A DNA stretch of 64,000 nt from JAGPUQ01 sp963708735 (GCA_963708735.1 CAVPTW010000022.1:346942-410941); one strand, 5' to 3'; shown: positions 29,811 through 39,376, numbered from the stretch's first letter. The notes: generated from the sequence alone by a model not told the origin. Numbers and translations: made by a program.

Positions 29811-30270
29811 ACCGAACCTTGTCTGCGGAATGATGCTCGTCGTGACGCTCGCGCTGGCAGCCTGCGGTCGACCCGACACCGGCTATCCCGTGCTGGGTGG
29901 CGGCAACCTGGATTTTGCAACGCTGAAGGGCAGGGTGGTGTTCATCAATTACTGGGCGGAGTGGTGCGCGCCATGCCGCGAGGAAATCCCCACCTTCAAC
30001 GCCTTCGCCGCCGCGCACCCCGAGCAGGTGCAGGTGCTGTCGGTCAACTTCGATGGCGTCCCTGCCGAAACGCTCGCGACGCAAGCGCATGGGCTCGGCA
30101 TCGAATTCCCGACCCTGTTGCGCGATCCTCGTCCGGCGTTGGGCGCGGCCCCGCCTATGGGCCTACCGGAGACCCTGGTGCTGGATCGCAGCGGTAAGTT
30201 GCTACGCGTACTCGGCGGTCCCCAGACCCGCGCGGATCTGGAGGCGGTGCTCGCCGCACTGCCGCTCTGA
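29755..30270 (+). CDS. TlpA-like thioredoxin lipoprotein
   Basis: The ATG at 29755 has GGAGGAG seven bases upstream, inside the end of the yihY-like gene. The 171-residue product has a hydrophobic segment ending in LALAACG (lipobox) after a 25-residue basic lead, and the redox motif WCAPC in NYWAEWCAPCREE. The cis-Pro is in MGLPETLVLD. It probably acts as a periplasmic thiol-disulfide reductase, as in cytochrome c maturation, though no partner is nearby. Confidence 0.88.
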   Translation: MPIRPLPGATTRRYLRVREPNLVCGMMLVVTLALAACGRPDTGYPVLGGGNLDFATLKGRVVFINYWAEWCAPCREEIPTFNAFAAAHPEQVQVLSVNFDGVPAETLATQAHGLGIEFPTLLRDPRPALGAAPPMGLPETLVLDRSGKLLRVLGGPQTRADLEAVLAALPL

Positions 30271-30344
30271 GCGTAGCGGAGTCCGCTGTTCAGGCAGCGC
30301 CCAACCCGCGATACTGACAGCAGCAACAGCCGACGGAGAACGAC

Positions 30345-31391
30345 GTGGCGGCATCCGATCAGCAAGGCTTCGCGGTACCGACCTTCCACTGGCACCCGGT
30401 CGCTGAGCTGGCGGCGCTGCGCGCGGACAAGCCCATAGATGTCAGCGCCTGCGGTTGCGAGCTGGTGTTGGTGCGTGCCGAAGACGAGGTACATGCCTAC
30501 GATGGTCGCTGTCCCCACCAGGGCACATTGTTCGCCGAGGGCGAAATCCGCGACGGCGCGCTGATCTGCCGCGCCCACCAGTGGCGCTTCGATTGTCGCA
30601 GCGGACAGCGCCTGGATGCACCCCATATCTGCTTGTGCCGCTTTCCGGTTCGGATCGAGGGCGGTCAAATTCTGGTTGGACTCCCGCTTCAACCACAACA
30701 GCAGGAACTCGCTCTGAGCCCACCGCAGCCGACCATTCCCGTCGTCTCGATTGCGCAACTGCCGGGGCCGCGCGGCCTGCCGCTGGTCGGCAACCTCCAT
30801 CAAATCCAGCGCACCGCCTTTCATCTCAGCCTGGAGCGCTGGGCCGAGCAATACGGCCCGGTCTATGCCTTCCGCTTCGGCCGTCGCGCCATGGCGGTGG
30901 TATCCGATGCCGATCTGGCCAACGCAGTGCTGAAGGCCCGCCCCGAAGATTTTCGCCGCAGCAGCCAGCTCGAGCAGGTCTCCATTCTGGGCGTGAGCAC
31001 CCGCGGGATTTTCATGGCCGAAGGCGAGCGCTGGCGGCGGCAGCGGCCGGTGATCGTGCAGTCCCTGGATACCGGGCACCTGCGGCAGTTCTTTCCGACC
31101 CTGGTGAAAGTCACCCAGGGATTGCAGCGCCGCTGGCAGGCGGATGGAGCCGACGCCGCTGGGCGCGACGTCCAGGCCGATCTGATGCGTTTCACCGTGG
31201 ACGTCACCGCCTCGCTGGCGTTCGGGCAGGACATCAACACCCAGGAGCAGCAGGGCGAGGTGATCCAGCAGCACCTCGACAAGATTTTCCCCACCATCCA
31301 GCGCCGCCTGCTGGCGCCGTTTCCCTACTGGCGCTATCTGCGCCTGCCCGGCGACCGGGATCAAACGCACGCCTGGCAACGCCGCCGATAG
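30345..31391 (+). pseudogene. Rieske-cytochrome P450 fusion, truncated
   Basis: A GTG start with GGAG six bases upstream gives a 348-residue product. The N-terminal Rieske domain has CPH at residues 56-58 and CRAH at 75-78, the C-x-H / C-x2-H pattern with 16 residues between. A linker leads to a P450 start with the proline-rich hinge LPGPRGLPLVGNL and the helix C motif GERWRRQRPVIV. The reading frame then runs into a repeat at 31361 and stops. The I helix, the ExxR pair and the haem Cys loop are all missing, so it cannot be a working P450. The Rieske domain could still fold. Confidence 0.85.
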
Positions 31392-31411
31392 CGCTGGAAA
31401 TCGCGAAACTG
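31361..31411 (+). repeat. Dispersed direct repeat, copy A
   Basis: 51 bases matching copy B (36025-36075) at about 47 positions: TCAA[A/G]CGCACGCC... to ...AATCGCGAAAC[T/C]G. It begins where P450 homology ends. Confidence 0.8.
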
Positions 31412-31466
31412 GGCCTATATTTCCTATGCGCCTGATACCGCGTACCCTTGAGGAGTTGGATAGGGA

Positions 31467-32048
31467 CAGCGGCAGGTGGTCGGCGTACTTGGCGACCAGC
31501 ACATGCGCCAGCAGTCCCGGTCCGGCCAGGCCACGCGCGATCGGCCGGCTCGCAGCCGGTGCCTGCACGAGGGTGTCGCAGGCGGCACAGGCACACTTGG
31601 GCCGGACGATGCGGATCACCTTGAACGCGGCCGGGACATACTCGAGAGTCTCGCTGACATCCTCACCCAACGGTTTAAGGCGGCCGCCGCAGGCCGGACA
31701 GGCAGCTGTCTCTGGGTCGAGCGTCTGCGTCTCGCGCGGCAGGTGATCCGGCAGCGGCTTGCGCACCGGTCGCTGCGCTGCAGGTCTGGGTGGTTTGTCG
31801 GCTACGACGTCGGCATGGGTGCTCTGCAGCTCCTCGAGCATCAGCTCGAGCTGCGAGAGCTGCACGTCGAGTTGCTCCGAGCGACGGCCAAAGCGGGCGC
31901 GGCGCAGCACCGCGATCTGCAACTGCAGGTCCGCGATCCGGTGCTCCAATGAGGTGATGGCTTGATGCTTGGCGTCGAGCTGTCCGAGCAAGTCACCGAT
32001 CAGTGCCTTGAGCGCCTGTGGATCATCGGGGAGTGCCGTATCGAGCAT
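31467..32048 (-). pseudogene. tnpC: IS66 transposase TnpC, N-terminal fragment
   Basis: From ATG 32048 the product has the coiled-coil start (LGQLDAKHQAITSLEHRI), the RRARFGRRSEQL segment, the zinc finger (ACPACGGRLKPLGED and CACAACD) and AKYADHLPL. After that it leaves the family. The frame stays open into antisense of the P450 gene, which is not part of the transposase. The DDE catalytic domain is absent. Confidence 0.85.
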
Positions 32049-32102
32049 GGGCAAAGTGTACCCATCCGAGCCATCGATACCAGTGCTTTTACGCGATAAA
32101 AA

Positions 32103-32448
32103 TCAGGCCGCTGACTGCGGCTGCCAGGTGCGCTGCGGGATGCGCCAGTCAATGCCTTCGAGCAGCATCGAGAGCTGTGCGGGGGTCAGCGCCACGCGGC
32201 CATCCTGCGCACTCGGCCACACGAACCGACCACGCTCAAGGCGCTTGCTGAACAGGCACATCCCCTGGCCATCCCACCACAGGATCTTGATCAGGTCGCC
32301 GCGGCGGCCGCGGAAGACGAACAGGTGTCCGGCGAAGGGATCGGCTTCGATTTGTCTGCACCAGGGCGGCCAGCCCATCGAAGCCGCGCCGCAGATCGGT
32401 CACGCCGGCCGCGAGCCAGACCCGGGTGCCCGAGGGCAGGCCGATCAT
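32103..32448 (-). pseudogene. tnpB: IS66 accessory protein TnpB, frameshifted
   Basis: It begins MIGLPSGTRVWLAAGVTDLR and continues in another frame from IEADPFAGHLFVFRGRRGDL to the end at WRIPQRTWQPQ. The break is near 32350 (GTGCAGACAAATCGAAGCC), where a one-base change shifts the frame. TnpB is required for IS66 movement. Its ATG overlaps the tnpA stop by four bases. Confidence 0.85.
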
Positions 32449-32849
32449 CGGCGCAGGCTCGACAAGACCAGCTGCAGCATCGTCGTATCGACTGCGCCCT
32501 GGATCCGGACTGTGCCACCGGCAAGCATGATCTCGATCCGTCCCGACTCCGACGGTGCCGCGAGCGAGGTCGAAGCGACGGGCGCCGGCTCTTCGGTGGC
32601 GATCGTCACCGGCAGCAGCGAGATAGCTGGCGGTGCCGGATCCCTCGGCGCCGGTGCCACAGGCTTGCCGAGCAAAAACTGACGGCGCCACTTGAACAAC
32701 TGATTGGCATTGATGCCGTGCTCGCGGGCAATCCGCGCCACCGATGCGCCCGGAGCCAGGGTCCGTTCGACGAGCGCGCGCTTGAATGTGGCATCGTACC
32801 GGCGGCGCTCCTGCCGCGCCGGAGAGGCTTCTGAAGTCTCGCTTGTCAT
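32445..32849 (-). CDS. tnpA: IS66 protein TnpA (HTH)
   Basis: The 134-residue product begins MTSETSEASPARQERRRYD. The helix-turn-helix RTLAPGASVARIAREHGINANQLFKWRRQF (spread over about residues 30-60) is typical of IS66 OrfA. It appears intact although the element is dead. Confidence 0.88.
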   Translation of the reverse strand: MTSETSEASPARQERRRYDATFKRALVERTLAPGASVARIAREHGINANQLFKWRRQFLLGKPVAPAPRDPAPPAISLLPVTIATEEPAPVASTSLAAPSESGRIEIMLAGGTVRIQGAVDTTMLQLVLSSLRR

Positions 32850-32997
32850 AGGTGTCCGCCTGTCGATAAGCGGACACCTAACTGTGTCCGCGGCGAACAT
32901 ACTTGCTGCTCAGGTCAGTCGTGCCAAGACGGCGCTGACCGGACGCTTACCAACTTCCGTCAATTGTGCTGATTGGGTGAAGGCGGTGCGCTTCCTG

Positions 32998-34758
32998 TCA
33001 GGGAGCCCGCCGCCGTGAACAGAACAGCATGCTGGCTTCACTTTTCTTGGCTTCACGCTTGGCCTCGGTAGCCAGACTCGCCACCTCCTTGTAAGTGTGA
33101 CACTGCTCGGGGTCAGGATGGACCACCCCGATGGCCAGCCCCATGAGTGGATAGAAGGTCCGGTTGCCACGGCGATCCTGCGCCAGAAGTCCTCCTTCCT
33201 CCAGATGCTCGGCGTCATAGTAGCGACCGATACCACGGTCAAATTCAGCCAGAATCTGTTCGCAACACTGCTGCCACTGAGGCGAGTCGAAGATCACAAT
33301 GAAATCATCGCCACCGATGTGTCCCACCAGGCTGTCGAGCGCTCTCGTCTCTCTGGTCAGCAGCTCGCCAAGCCATTGCAGTACCTGATCGCCCCTGGCA
33401 TAGCCATAACAATCGTTGTATGGCTTGAAATTGTTGAGATCGATGTAGGCCACATGAAAGTTGGTCCGTGCCTGTAATAACTGATCGATTTTCGAGTTGA
33501 GCGGCACACTGCCGGGGAGCAGGGTCAGTGGATTGGCGTAACGGGCGTTATGAACCTTGAGCTGGGTGATCTTGCTCAACAGATCGTCGAGATAACCCAG
33601 GCCCAGGTAGCGTCCAGCTTCGGTGATCACGACATTTTGCTGCAGATCCCCACCATTGAGTGTGATACGCCTGCTCACTTCCTCCAGTGGCGTGGCACTT
33701 TCGACCACGACCGCATCGTCACACATCAAATCGACTGCACACTTTTTTTCATAGAGTGCATGACCGAAGCGTGATGAAAAACGGTCCAACAACGCGTTGC
33801 GCTGCAGCACGCCTGCCACTCGTCCATCTTGCAGTACCGGCAGGGTGTGAATCCTGGGGAATCGCTGCAACAGGTCGAGCACCTTTGGCAGTGCGCAGTC
33901 TGGCGCAACTGTGGGAGCCGGATGCGCCAGCACCCGGGCGGTTTCGGAGATGCTGAGGAAGCGGCCTTGCAGAAAGTGTTTGCTCAATTTCTGCTGATTA
34001 TCGATGTCATAGCGCAGTCGCGGTTCCGGGCGGGCAAACAGATAGCCCTGGCCGATCTCGATGCCCAGTCGGCGCAACACATCGAGCTCATCGAGGGTCT
34101 CGATTCCTTCGGCGATCACCTGACAACTGAGTCCCTGGCTGATGGTGACGATCGATTTGACGAACTCCCGCTTCACAATGGAGCGATCTATGCCATCGAT
34201 GAAGTGGCGGTCGATCTTGACATACTCGGGATTCACCTCCGACCAGAGCTTCAGACCGGAATAGCCGGCACCCAGATCATCGATAGCGATCTCGAAACCA
34301 AGTTGCCGATAGGCGATGACCCGCTCACACACCTGCGCGATATTCTCGTAAGGATGCCGCTCTGACAGCTCCAGAACAATCTGCTGATAGGGAATGGCCA
34401 GCTCGCGTAACGCAGCGATAAAACGGCTGAAAGCGCCATTGCCATCGCACAGTGCCTGCGAGCTGATATTGAGGAAAAGCTTGTGCTCGCCGCCGCCGGC
34501 CGCATAGCTGCGCAGCGCGCAGAGGCGGGACAATAGATCCAGCTCCATGAGGCGGCCACTGCGTTGCGCCGTATCGAACAGCGCAATCGGCGAGTGCAAC
34601 GGACTGTGCCCGGGGCCACGGATCAGCGCTTCGTGACCAAGTACCGCTGAGTTGGTCAGATCGACGATCGGTTGAAAAACCGTGGTCAGGGCGCAGTGCC
34701 GAATGATGGTGTCGAGTTCGTCGACATCCTGGGCTACCTGAGGGTTGATGCAGTTCAT
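32998..34758 (-). CDS. EAL-CBS-GGDEF cyclic di-GMP protein
   Basis: The start is placed at 34758 (MNCINPQVAQ), giving 586 residues with no membrane segment. The EAL domain comes first (about 15-265) with EALIRG, NISSQ, ELSER, DDLGAGYSGL, KIDRHFIDG, EGIET and QGYLFARP all present, so phosphodiesterase activity is likely. A CBS pair follows (about 290-410). The GGDEF domain is last with GGDDF, where Asp replaces the usual Glu, so cyclase activity is doubtful. The order EAL-CBS-GGDEF without HAMP rules out LapD. It lies next to the IS66 remnant; the 3' end is 48 bases from the IS end. Confidence 0.92.
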   Translation of the reverse strand: MNCINPQVAQDVDELDTIIRHCALTTVFQPIVDLTNSAVLGHEALIRGPGHSPLHSPIALFDTAQRSGRLMELDLLSRLCALRSYAAGGGEHKLFLNISSQALCDGNGAFSRFIAALRELAIPYQQIVLELSERHPYENIAQVCERVIAYRQLGFEIAIDDLGAGYSGLKLWSEVNPEYVKIDRHFIDGIDRSIVKREFVKSIVTISQGLSCQVIAEGIETLDELDVLRRLGIEIGQGYLFARPEPRLRYDIDNQQKLSKHFLQGRFLSISETARVLAHPAPTVAPDCALPKVLDLLQRFPRIHTLPVLQDGRVAGVLQRNALLDRFSSRFGHALYEKKCAVDLMCDDAVVVESATPLEEVSRRITLNGGDLQQNVVITEAGRYLGLGYLDDLLSKITQLKVHNARYANPLTLLPGSVPLNSKIDQLLQARTNFHVAYIDLNNFKPYNDCYGYARGDQVLQWLGELLTRETRALDSLVGHIGGDDFIVIFDSPQWQQCCEQILAEFDRGIGRYYDAEHLEEGGLLAQDRRGNRTFYPLMGLAIGVVHPDPEQCHTYKEVASLATEAKREAKKSEASMLFCSRRRAP

Positions 34759-35256
34759 TGCGGATACCGCTACTTCTGGATTCGAAAAGTTCTGGATAGT
34801 GGTGAGAAAATAGATAGTTCGTGTGTAAGAATTATTACAACCCCGTTGATCTGGCCTGAGGCATAACGACGGTTTATGTTGACCCCCGGCGCTCATTGCC
34901 GGGTGTTCGGTATCGTCTACCGAGTCATTGCCGCGCACCTGATCCGGCAGGCCGGGCACACACAGCGCCCACCCCGGGTGGCGCGTACGCCGCCCAGGAA
35001 ATCGACCAGGCCGCCGCCGATCTGGCGCCCGTGAAGAGTCTCGCTGTTGGGTCGGCTCGGGAACTGGGGCGCTTATCCTTCACCCGGAGTGGGCGCCCAT
35101 TGTCCCGGGGCGAGCACTTCGCGCTGCGCTGGCATTTGATGATGCGCTGGGTGCAACGTCTGGTTGCGCGCGGTGTCGCCGAACAGCGCGGTGCAGTACG
35201 ATCTCGCTCATGGCTCCATCATCGCGGTTTGTGCGCGCCCACGAGGGATTTTGACC
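34759..35256. other. Region between EAL-GGDEF gene and MOSC gene
   Basis: About 500 bases. It holds the promoter of the leftward gene and a CCCGGC/GCCGGG hairpin near 34885-34903. An open frame on the plus strand (from 34896) has a stretch RELGRLSFTRSGRPLS that I do not recognise; it may be debris. Confidence 0.4.
34811..34840 (-). promoter_or_regulatory. Promoter candidate for the EAL-GGDEF gene
   Basis: Minus-strand TTGTAA, 18-base spacer, TATCTA, about 50 bases before the start codon, in a locally AT-rich stretch. Confidence 0.45.
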
Positions 35257-35913
35257 ATGGAATGTGTTCCGCTGATCTTTGCCGGTCAGATCCAGCCGAT
35301 GCCGGGCGACGGCCGGCCGACCGGCATGTTCAAGCTGCCCGTGCGCGATCGCGTCTGGGTCGGACCCGAGGGTCTGGCCACCGACGCGCAGGCCGATCGT
35401 AGCGTCCACGGCGGCCCGGAAAAGGCCGTGCACCAGTTGCCGATCGAAAACCACCGCCGTCTCGCGGCGGCCTTTCCCGACATCGCCACGCAGTTCGCCG
35501 CTGGAGCGCTGGGCGAGAACCTCTCCACTGAAGGCATCACCGATGAGGACGTCGCTATCGGCGATGTCTTCGCCCTCGGTGCCGCGGTGATCCAGCTCAA
35601 CCAGCCGCGCACGCCCTGCTGGAAGATCAATGCCCGTCACGGCCGCGAGGGCATTGCCGCCCACGTCGAGCGCGAGGGCCTGGCGGGCTGGTATTTCCGC
35701 GTGCTCGAGCCCGGCTGGCTCGGCCCCGGCGATCCCCTCCGGCGGATCGCGCGCAATCCCAGCCCGATCAGCCTGCGTCGCTTTCACGCCCTGCGCGGCG
35801 AGCGCCGGCCGCCGCTGGAGGACCTGGTCCAGCTGGCCGACACCCCGGGCCTGACGCCGGACTGGCAGCGACGTCTGCGGGAGCGCCTCGACTGGCTGCG
35901 CCAGAATCCGTGA
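35257..35913 (+). CDS. MOSC domain protein, YiiM-like
   Basis: The 218-residue product starts MECVPLIFAGQIQP. The MOSC domain has the block GLATDAQADRSVHGGPEKAVHQ and, later, GALGENLSTEGI and INQPRTPCWKI with the conserved Cys. A 3-alpha C-terminal extension follows, as in YiiM. Family members bind the molybdenum cofactor and reduce N-hydroxylated compounds. It carries copy B of the 51-bp repeat downstream. Confidence 0.9.
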   Translation: MECVPLIFAGQIQPMPGDGRPTGMFKLPVRDRVWVGPEGLATDAQADRSVHGGPEKAVHQLPIENHRRLAAAFPDIATQFAAGALGENLSTEGITDEDVAIGDVFALGAAVIQLNQPRTPCWKINARHGREGIAAHVEREGLAGWYFRVLEPGWLGPGDPLRRIARNPSPISLRRFHALRGERRPPLEDLVQLADTPGLTPDWQRRLRERLDWLRQNP

Positions 35914-36024
35914 GACCACGCCTGCAAAAATAGGTAGGCTTCGCCCGTTCGATTGGCTATGTCCGATGGGCTACGACAGGAGAGAATCGGACGAATTTCG
36001 GCCTGCTGTGTGCCGCAATCGGAG

Positions 36025-36075
36025 TCAAGCGCACGCCTGGCAACGCCGCCGATAGCGCGGCAAATCGCGAAACCG
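36025..36075 (+). repeat. Dispersed direct repeat, copy B
   Basis: 51 bases matching copy A (31361-31411) with about four changes, in the gap after the MOSC gene. The 4.7-kb interval between copies holds the IS66 remnant, the EAL-GGDEF gene and the MOSC gene. Confidence 0.8.
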
Positions 36076-36129
36076 GCGGTTTGCGCCTCCTCTACGCAAA
36101 GCCCTCAATGACGCGGGATGATCGGAGTA

Positions 36130-38199
36130 TCAGTGGTCAACCGGCTGCGGAGGAGTGTCGCTGTCCGGCTTGCGTTTACGCGGCGCGGCCAGACTGATTT
36201 TGCCCGTCGTACTCGAAAACTTTTGTGGCGCAGTGGCTTTGGTTTTTGGGTTGGCTTTGCCCGCAGCCTTGGTTTTGCCCGCGAATGCGGTTTTCCCCGC
36301 TGGTTTGGGTTTGCCGTCGAACCTGGACTTGCCCCCGGGCCTTGGCCCGTCCGATGGTCGCGCCACCGGCCGGGTATCGCCGGGCGGCGGGGGCGCGAAG
36401 TCGACTTTCGTACGCAACGTGCGCGCTGCGCCATCGGTCGCGACCTCGCGGGGCGCGCGCGGCGATGAATTCCGCGTCGCGGTTCCCGCCAGGCGACTGA
36501 TGTTGAGGGGCTGCCCGCCGACCCGGACACGCTTCAGCAACTCCAGAATTTCCCTGGGCATCCCGACCGGCAGATCGACGATGCTGTAATCGTCGTGAAT
36601 CTTGATGCGGCCAATGAACTTGCTGTCGATGCTCGCCTCGTTGGCGATGGCGCCCACCAGATTGCCCGCCTTGATGCCCAGCGCGTGGCCAACTTCGACG
36701 CGGTAGGACTCGAGCTCGGGTTCCGCACCGGTCCACTGCGCGCTTTGTTCGGGGTTACGCGACCGGGACGGCCGGCGGTCGGACTCCGGCTCGGATCTCG
36801 TGAAGGGCTCATCGGCACGGATTTTCCTGGGCCGCGGCGGCTCGCGGTCCGGTTTCAGCAGCAGGGGTTCGCCGCCGTACAGGAGCAGGGTGAGGGCTGC
36901 ACCTATGGCTTGGGGCGCCAGCGCCTTCTGCTCCTGATATTCCTCCAGCACGCGCTGGTACAGCGCCAGACTATCGGCGTTGTCGGTATCCGCGAACACC
37001 GCGTCGAGGCGCGCGCGGAAACGCTCGATGCGCCGGGCGTTGACCTCGTCCACGCCGGGCAACGGCATTTCCTCGATACGCTGCCGAGTGGCGCGCTCGA
37101 TGGCTTGGAGCATGCGGGTCTCGCGCGGCGCCACGAACAGGATCGCCTCGCCGCTGCGGCCGGCGCGACCGGTGCGGCCGATACGGTGCACGTAGGCTTC
37201 GGTGTCGTAGGGGATGTCGTAGTTGATGACATGGCTGATGCGCTCCACATCCAGCCCACGGGCGGCCACATCGGTCGCGACCACCAGATCGAGCTGGCCG
37301 GATTTCAGGCGGTTGACGGTCTGCTCGCGCTGCGCCTGGGCGATATCGCCGGATAACGGCGCCGCCGCGTGGCCCTGCGCGGACAGGTAGTCGGCGATTT
37401 GCTGGGTTTCGATCTTGGTGCGTACGAATACCAGCACGCCTTCGTGGGGCGTGGTCTCCAGAATGCGCGCCAGCGCTTCGCGCTTGGTGACGCCGCCCAC
37501 GCGCCAGTAGCGCTGGCGGATGGTCTCGGCGGTAGTGGTGCGTACCTTGATCGATACTTCCTGCGGGTCCTTCAGGTGCTTTTGCGCGATGCGCTTGATC
37601 GGCGCGGGCATGGTCGCCGAGAACAGCGCCAACTGGCGGTTCGGCGGGGATTCCGAGAGGATCCACTCGACGTCGTCGATAAAGCCCATGCGCAACATTT
37701 CGTCGGCTTCATCCAGCACCAGTGCCGACAGTCCGGACAAATCGAGAGTGCTGCGGCGCATATGGTCCATGATCCGCCCCGGCGTACCCACTACCACCTG
37801 GGTGCCGCGCCGCAGGGCCTTGAGCTGTTCGCCAAAGCCCTGACCACCGTACACCGCCAGCACCCGCAGGCCGGGCAGATGGGCGCCGTAGCGAGTGAAG
37901 GCTTCGGCGACCTGTTGTGCCAGCTCGCGCGTCGGCGCCAGCACCAGCACCTGCACCTGCGGCCGCGCGGTATCGATGCGCGCCAGCAGCGGCAGCGCGA
38001 AGGCGGCGGTCTTGCCGGTGCCGGTTTGCGCCTGGCCAAGCACGTCGCTCCCGGCCAGCAGATGCGGAATGATGCGCGCCTGGATCGGGGAGGGGGTTTC
38101 GTAACCGAGCTCGCTGATCGCAGCGAGCAAGGGTGCGGGTAAATTCAGGTCGGCGAACGTCGGCTCGACGATCGGTTCGGCGGTGGTTTCGGTGTTCAT
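36130..38199 (-). CDS. deaD: ATP-dependent DEAD-box RNA helicase DeaD/CsdA
   Basis: The start at 38199 (MNTETTAEPIVEPTFADLNL) gives 689 residues. Motifs seen: Q motif, AQTGTGKT, PTRELAQQ, TPGRIMDH, DEAD in LDEADEML, SAT, ARGLDVERI and HRIGRTGRAGRSG. A DbpA-type RNA-binding domain follows (VGHALGIKAGNLVGAIANEA), and the last 130 residues are Pro-, Lys- and Arg-rich. It unwinds RNA during ribosome assembly and cold adaptation. Confidence 0.96.
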   Translation of the reverse strand: MNTETTAEPIVEPTFADLNLPAPLLAAISELGYETPSPIQARIIPHLLAGSDVLGQAQTGTGKTAAFALPLLARIDTARPQVQVLVLAPTRELAQQVAEAFTRYGAHLPGLRVLAVYGGQGFGEQLKALRRGTQVVVGTPGRIMDHMRRSTLDLSGLSALVLDEADEMLRMGFIDDVEWILSESPPNRQLALFSATMPAPIKRIAQKHLKDPQEVSIKVRTTTAETIRQRYWRVGGVTKREALARILETTPHEGVLVFVRTKIETQQIADYLSAQGHAAAPLSGDIAQAQREQTVNRLKSGQLDLVVATDVAARGLDVERISHVINYDIPYDTEAYVHRIGRTGRAGRSGEAILFVAPRETRMLQAIERATRQRIEEMPLPGVDEVNARRIERFRARLDAVFADTDNADSLALYQRVLEEYQEQKALAPQAIGAALTLLLYGGEPLLLKPDREPPRPRKIRADEPFTRSEPESDRRPSRSRNPEQSAQWTGAEPELESYRVEVGHALGIKAGNLVGAIANEASIDSKFIGRIKIHDDYSIVDLPVGMPREILELLKRVRVGGQPLNISRLAGTATRNSSPRAPREVATDGAARTLRTKVDFAPPPPGDTRPVARPSDGPRPGGKSRFDGKPKPAGKTAFAGKTKAAGKANPKTKATAPQKFSSTTGKISLAAPRKRKPDSDTPPQPVDH

Positions 38200-38560
38200 G
38201 ATTTCGGGTATCCGTAGTCCGCAGGCAAAGAGCGCGTCGCCGGTGTGCGCAGGATACTCCCGGGAGTATTCCGGCAAACCGGGACGGGCGATAAGTTACG
38301 GATTTCACTCAGGGTGAGCGCCGAGCCTTGCACGGAAACCGGGGGATGCAAATCGTCCTGCAACGATCAATCGGAGTCTTTCGGCACAAAATAGCGAGTG
38401 ATCCGCGTTCCATCCACGGCCTGCTGTGTCCGGCAGCGGGCAGTGGGGCGCGGATTAAACCCGATAAGTAGGTGATATGGCCAGCGAAGCGACGAAAAAG
38501 GCTATCCAACCGCTGGCGCGATCCAGGTGCATGGAGGGCAATGAAATCTGTACTCAGGGC
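38200..38560. other. Intergenic region between deaD and the SDR gene
   Basis: About 360 bases that would include the leader of deaD. A stop-free stretch on the minus strand has no family match. No promoter or hairpin stands out. Confidence 0.4.
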
Positions 38561-39376
38561 TCAGCTGACACTGGCAATCAGCTGCTCAGACACCACCCAC
38601 AAGCGTCCGCCAACGTTGCGGTCGTGCGATGCCCGCGATGATTCGGCCTCCTTGCTGTTGACGAAGTATTTACCGGTTACGCGCTCGACTTCGGGCGAGG
38701 TCGCCAGATACAGCGTGGTGCGCGCGCCGCGTTCCGGTGTCGCCAGAAACGGATTGAGCCAGACAGGCATGCCGATGTTGGTGGCAACGGCGCCCGGATG
38801 GAGCGCGTTTACGGTTACGCCGGTGCCGCGCAAGCGGGCGGCGAGTTCATGGGTATAGAGGATCATGGCGAGCTTCGACTGGCCGTAGGTACGGTAGGTG
38901 CCGAATTTGCGCTCGCTTTGCAGATCGTCGAAATTGATCTTGCCGAGCTTGTGGATCATCGAGGACACATTGATGATCCGCGCCGGCGCACTTTTTTTGA
39001 GCAGATCGAGCAGCAGATCGGTGAGCAGGAACACCGCCAGGTGATGCACCGCGAACTGCATCTCGAACCCATCCGCCGACACTTCGTGTTGCTTCGACAT
39101 CAGTCCGGCATTGTGGATAAGCACATGCAACTGGGGGTAATTGGCGTTGACCTGCGCGGCGAGCTGACGTACCGACTTGAGCGATGCCAGATCGGCAATC
39201 AGCAGGTCGATCTTGCCGTTTCCGGTGGTGGCCATGATGTCGCGCCGGGCCGCATCGCCTTTTTTCTGGTCGCGGCAGACCATGATCACCCCCGCGTCGC
39301 GCTGGGCGAGCCCACGCGCCGCTTCCAGGCCGATACCGGAGTTGGCGCCGGTCACGAGACAGATTTTATTTTTCAT
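38561..39376 (-). CDS. Short-chain dehydrogenase, retinol dehydrogenase-like
   Basis: AGGGAG lies six bases ahead of the ATG at 39376, giving 271 residues. The cofactor motif TGANSGIGLEAARGLA and the catalytic YGQSKLAM (Tyr-x3-Lys) are present, as are NVSS and HNAG. It matches the RDH/WW-oxidoreductase-like SDR subgroup that uses NADP(H). The substrate cannot be told. Confidence 0.9.
   Translation of the reverse strand: MKNKICLVTGANSGIGLEAARGLAQRDAGVIMVCRDQKKGDAARRDIMATTGNGKIDLLIADLASLKSVRQLAAQVNANYPQLHVLIHNAGLMSKQHEVSADGFEMQFAVHHLAVFLLTDLLLDLLKKSAPARIINVSSMIHKLGKINFDDLQSERKFGTYRTYGQSKLAMILYTHELAARLRGTGVTVNALHPGAVATNIGMPVWLNPFLATPERGARTTLYLATSPEVERVTGKYFVNSKEAESSRASHDRNVGGRLWVVSEQLIASVS

Larger units (their letters stand above)
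31467..32950 (-). mobile_element. IS66-family element, truncated
   Basis: On the minus strand the left end begins GTAAGCGTCC at 32950, the typical IS66 terminus. It is followed by tnpA, a frameshifted tnpB and the first 195 or so residues of tnpC. The rest of tnpC and the right end are missing: homology stops near 31467, after the AKYADHLPL segment. A target duplication cannot be tested since one end is lost. Confidence 0.85.

Noticed and set aside
29949..32054. A 701-codon frame on the minus strand
   Set aside because: Only its first 195 codons are IS66 TnpC; the rest is antisense of the Rieske-P450 and TlpA-like genes.
32998..34758. The EAL-GGDEF protein as LapD
   Set aside because: Domain order is reversed and there are no membrane segments, periplasmic domain or HAMP.
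34896..35402. 168-codon frame on the plus strand
   Set aside because: It runs out of phase into the MOSC gene; the first part has no recognised family and is treated as possible debris.
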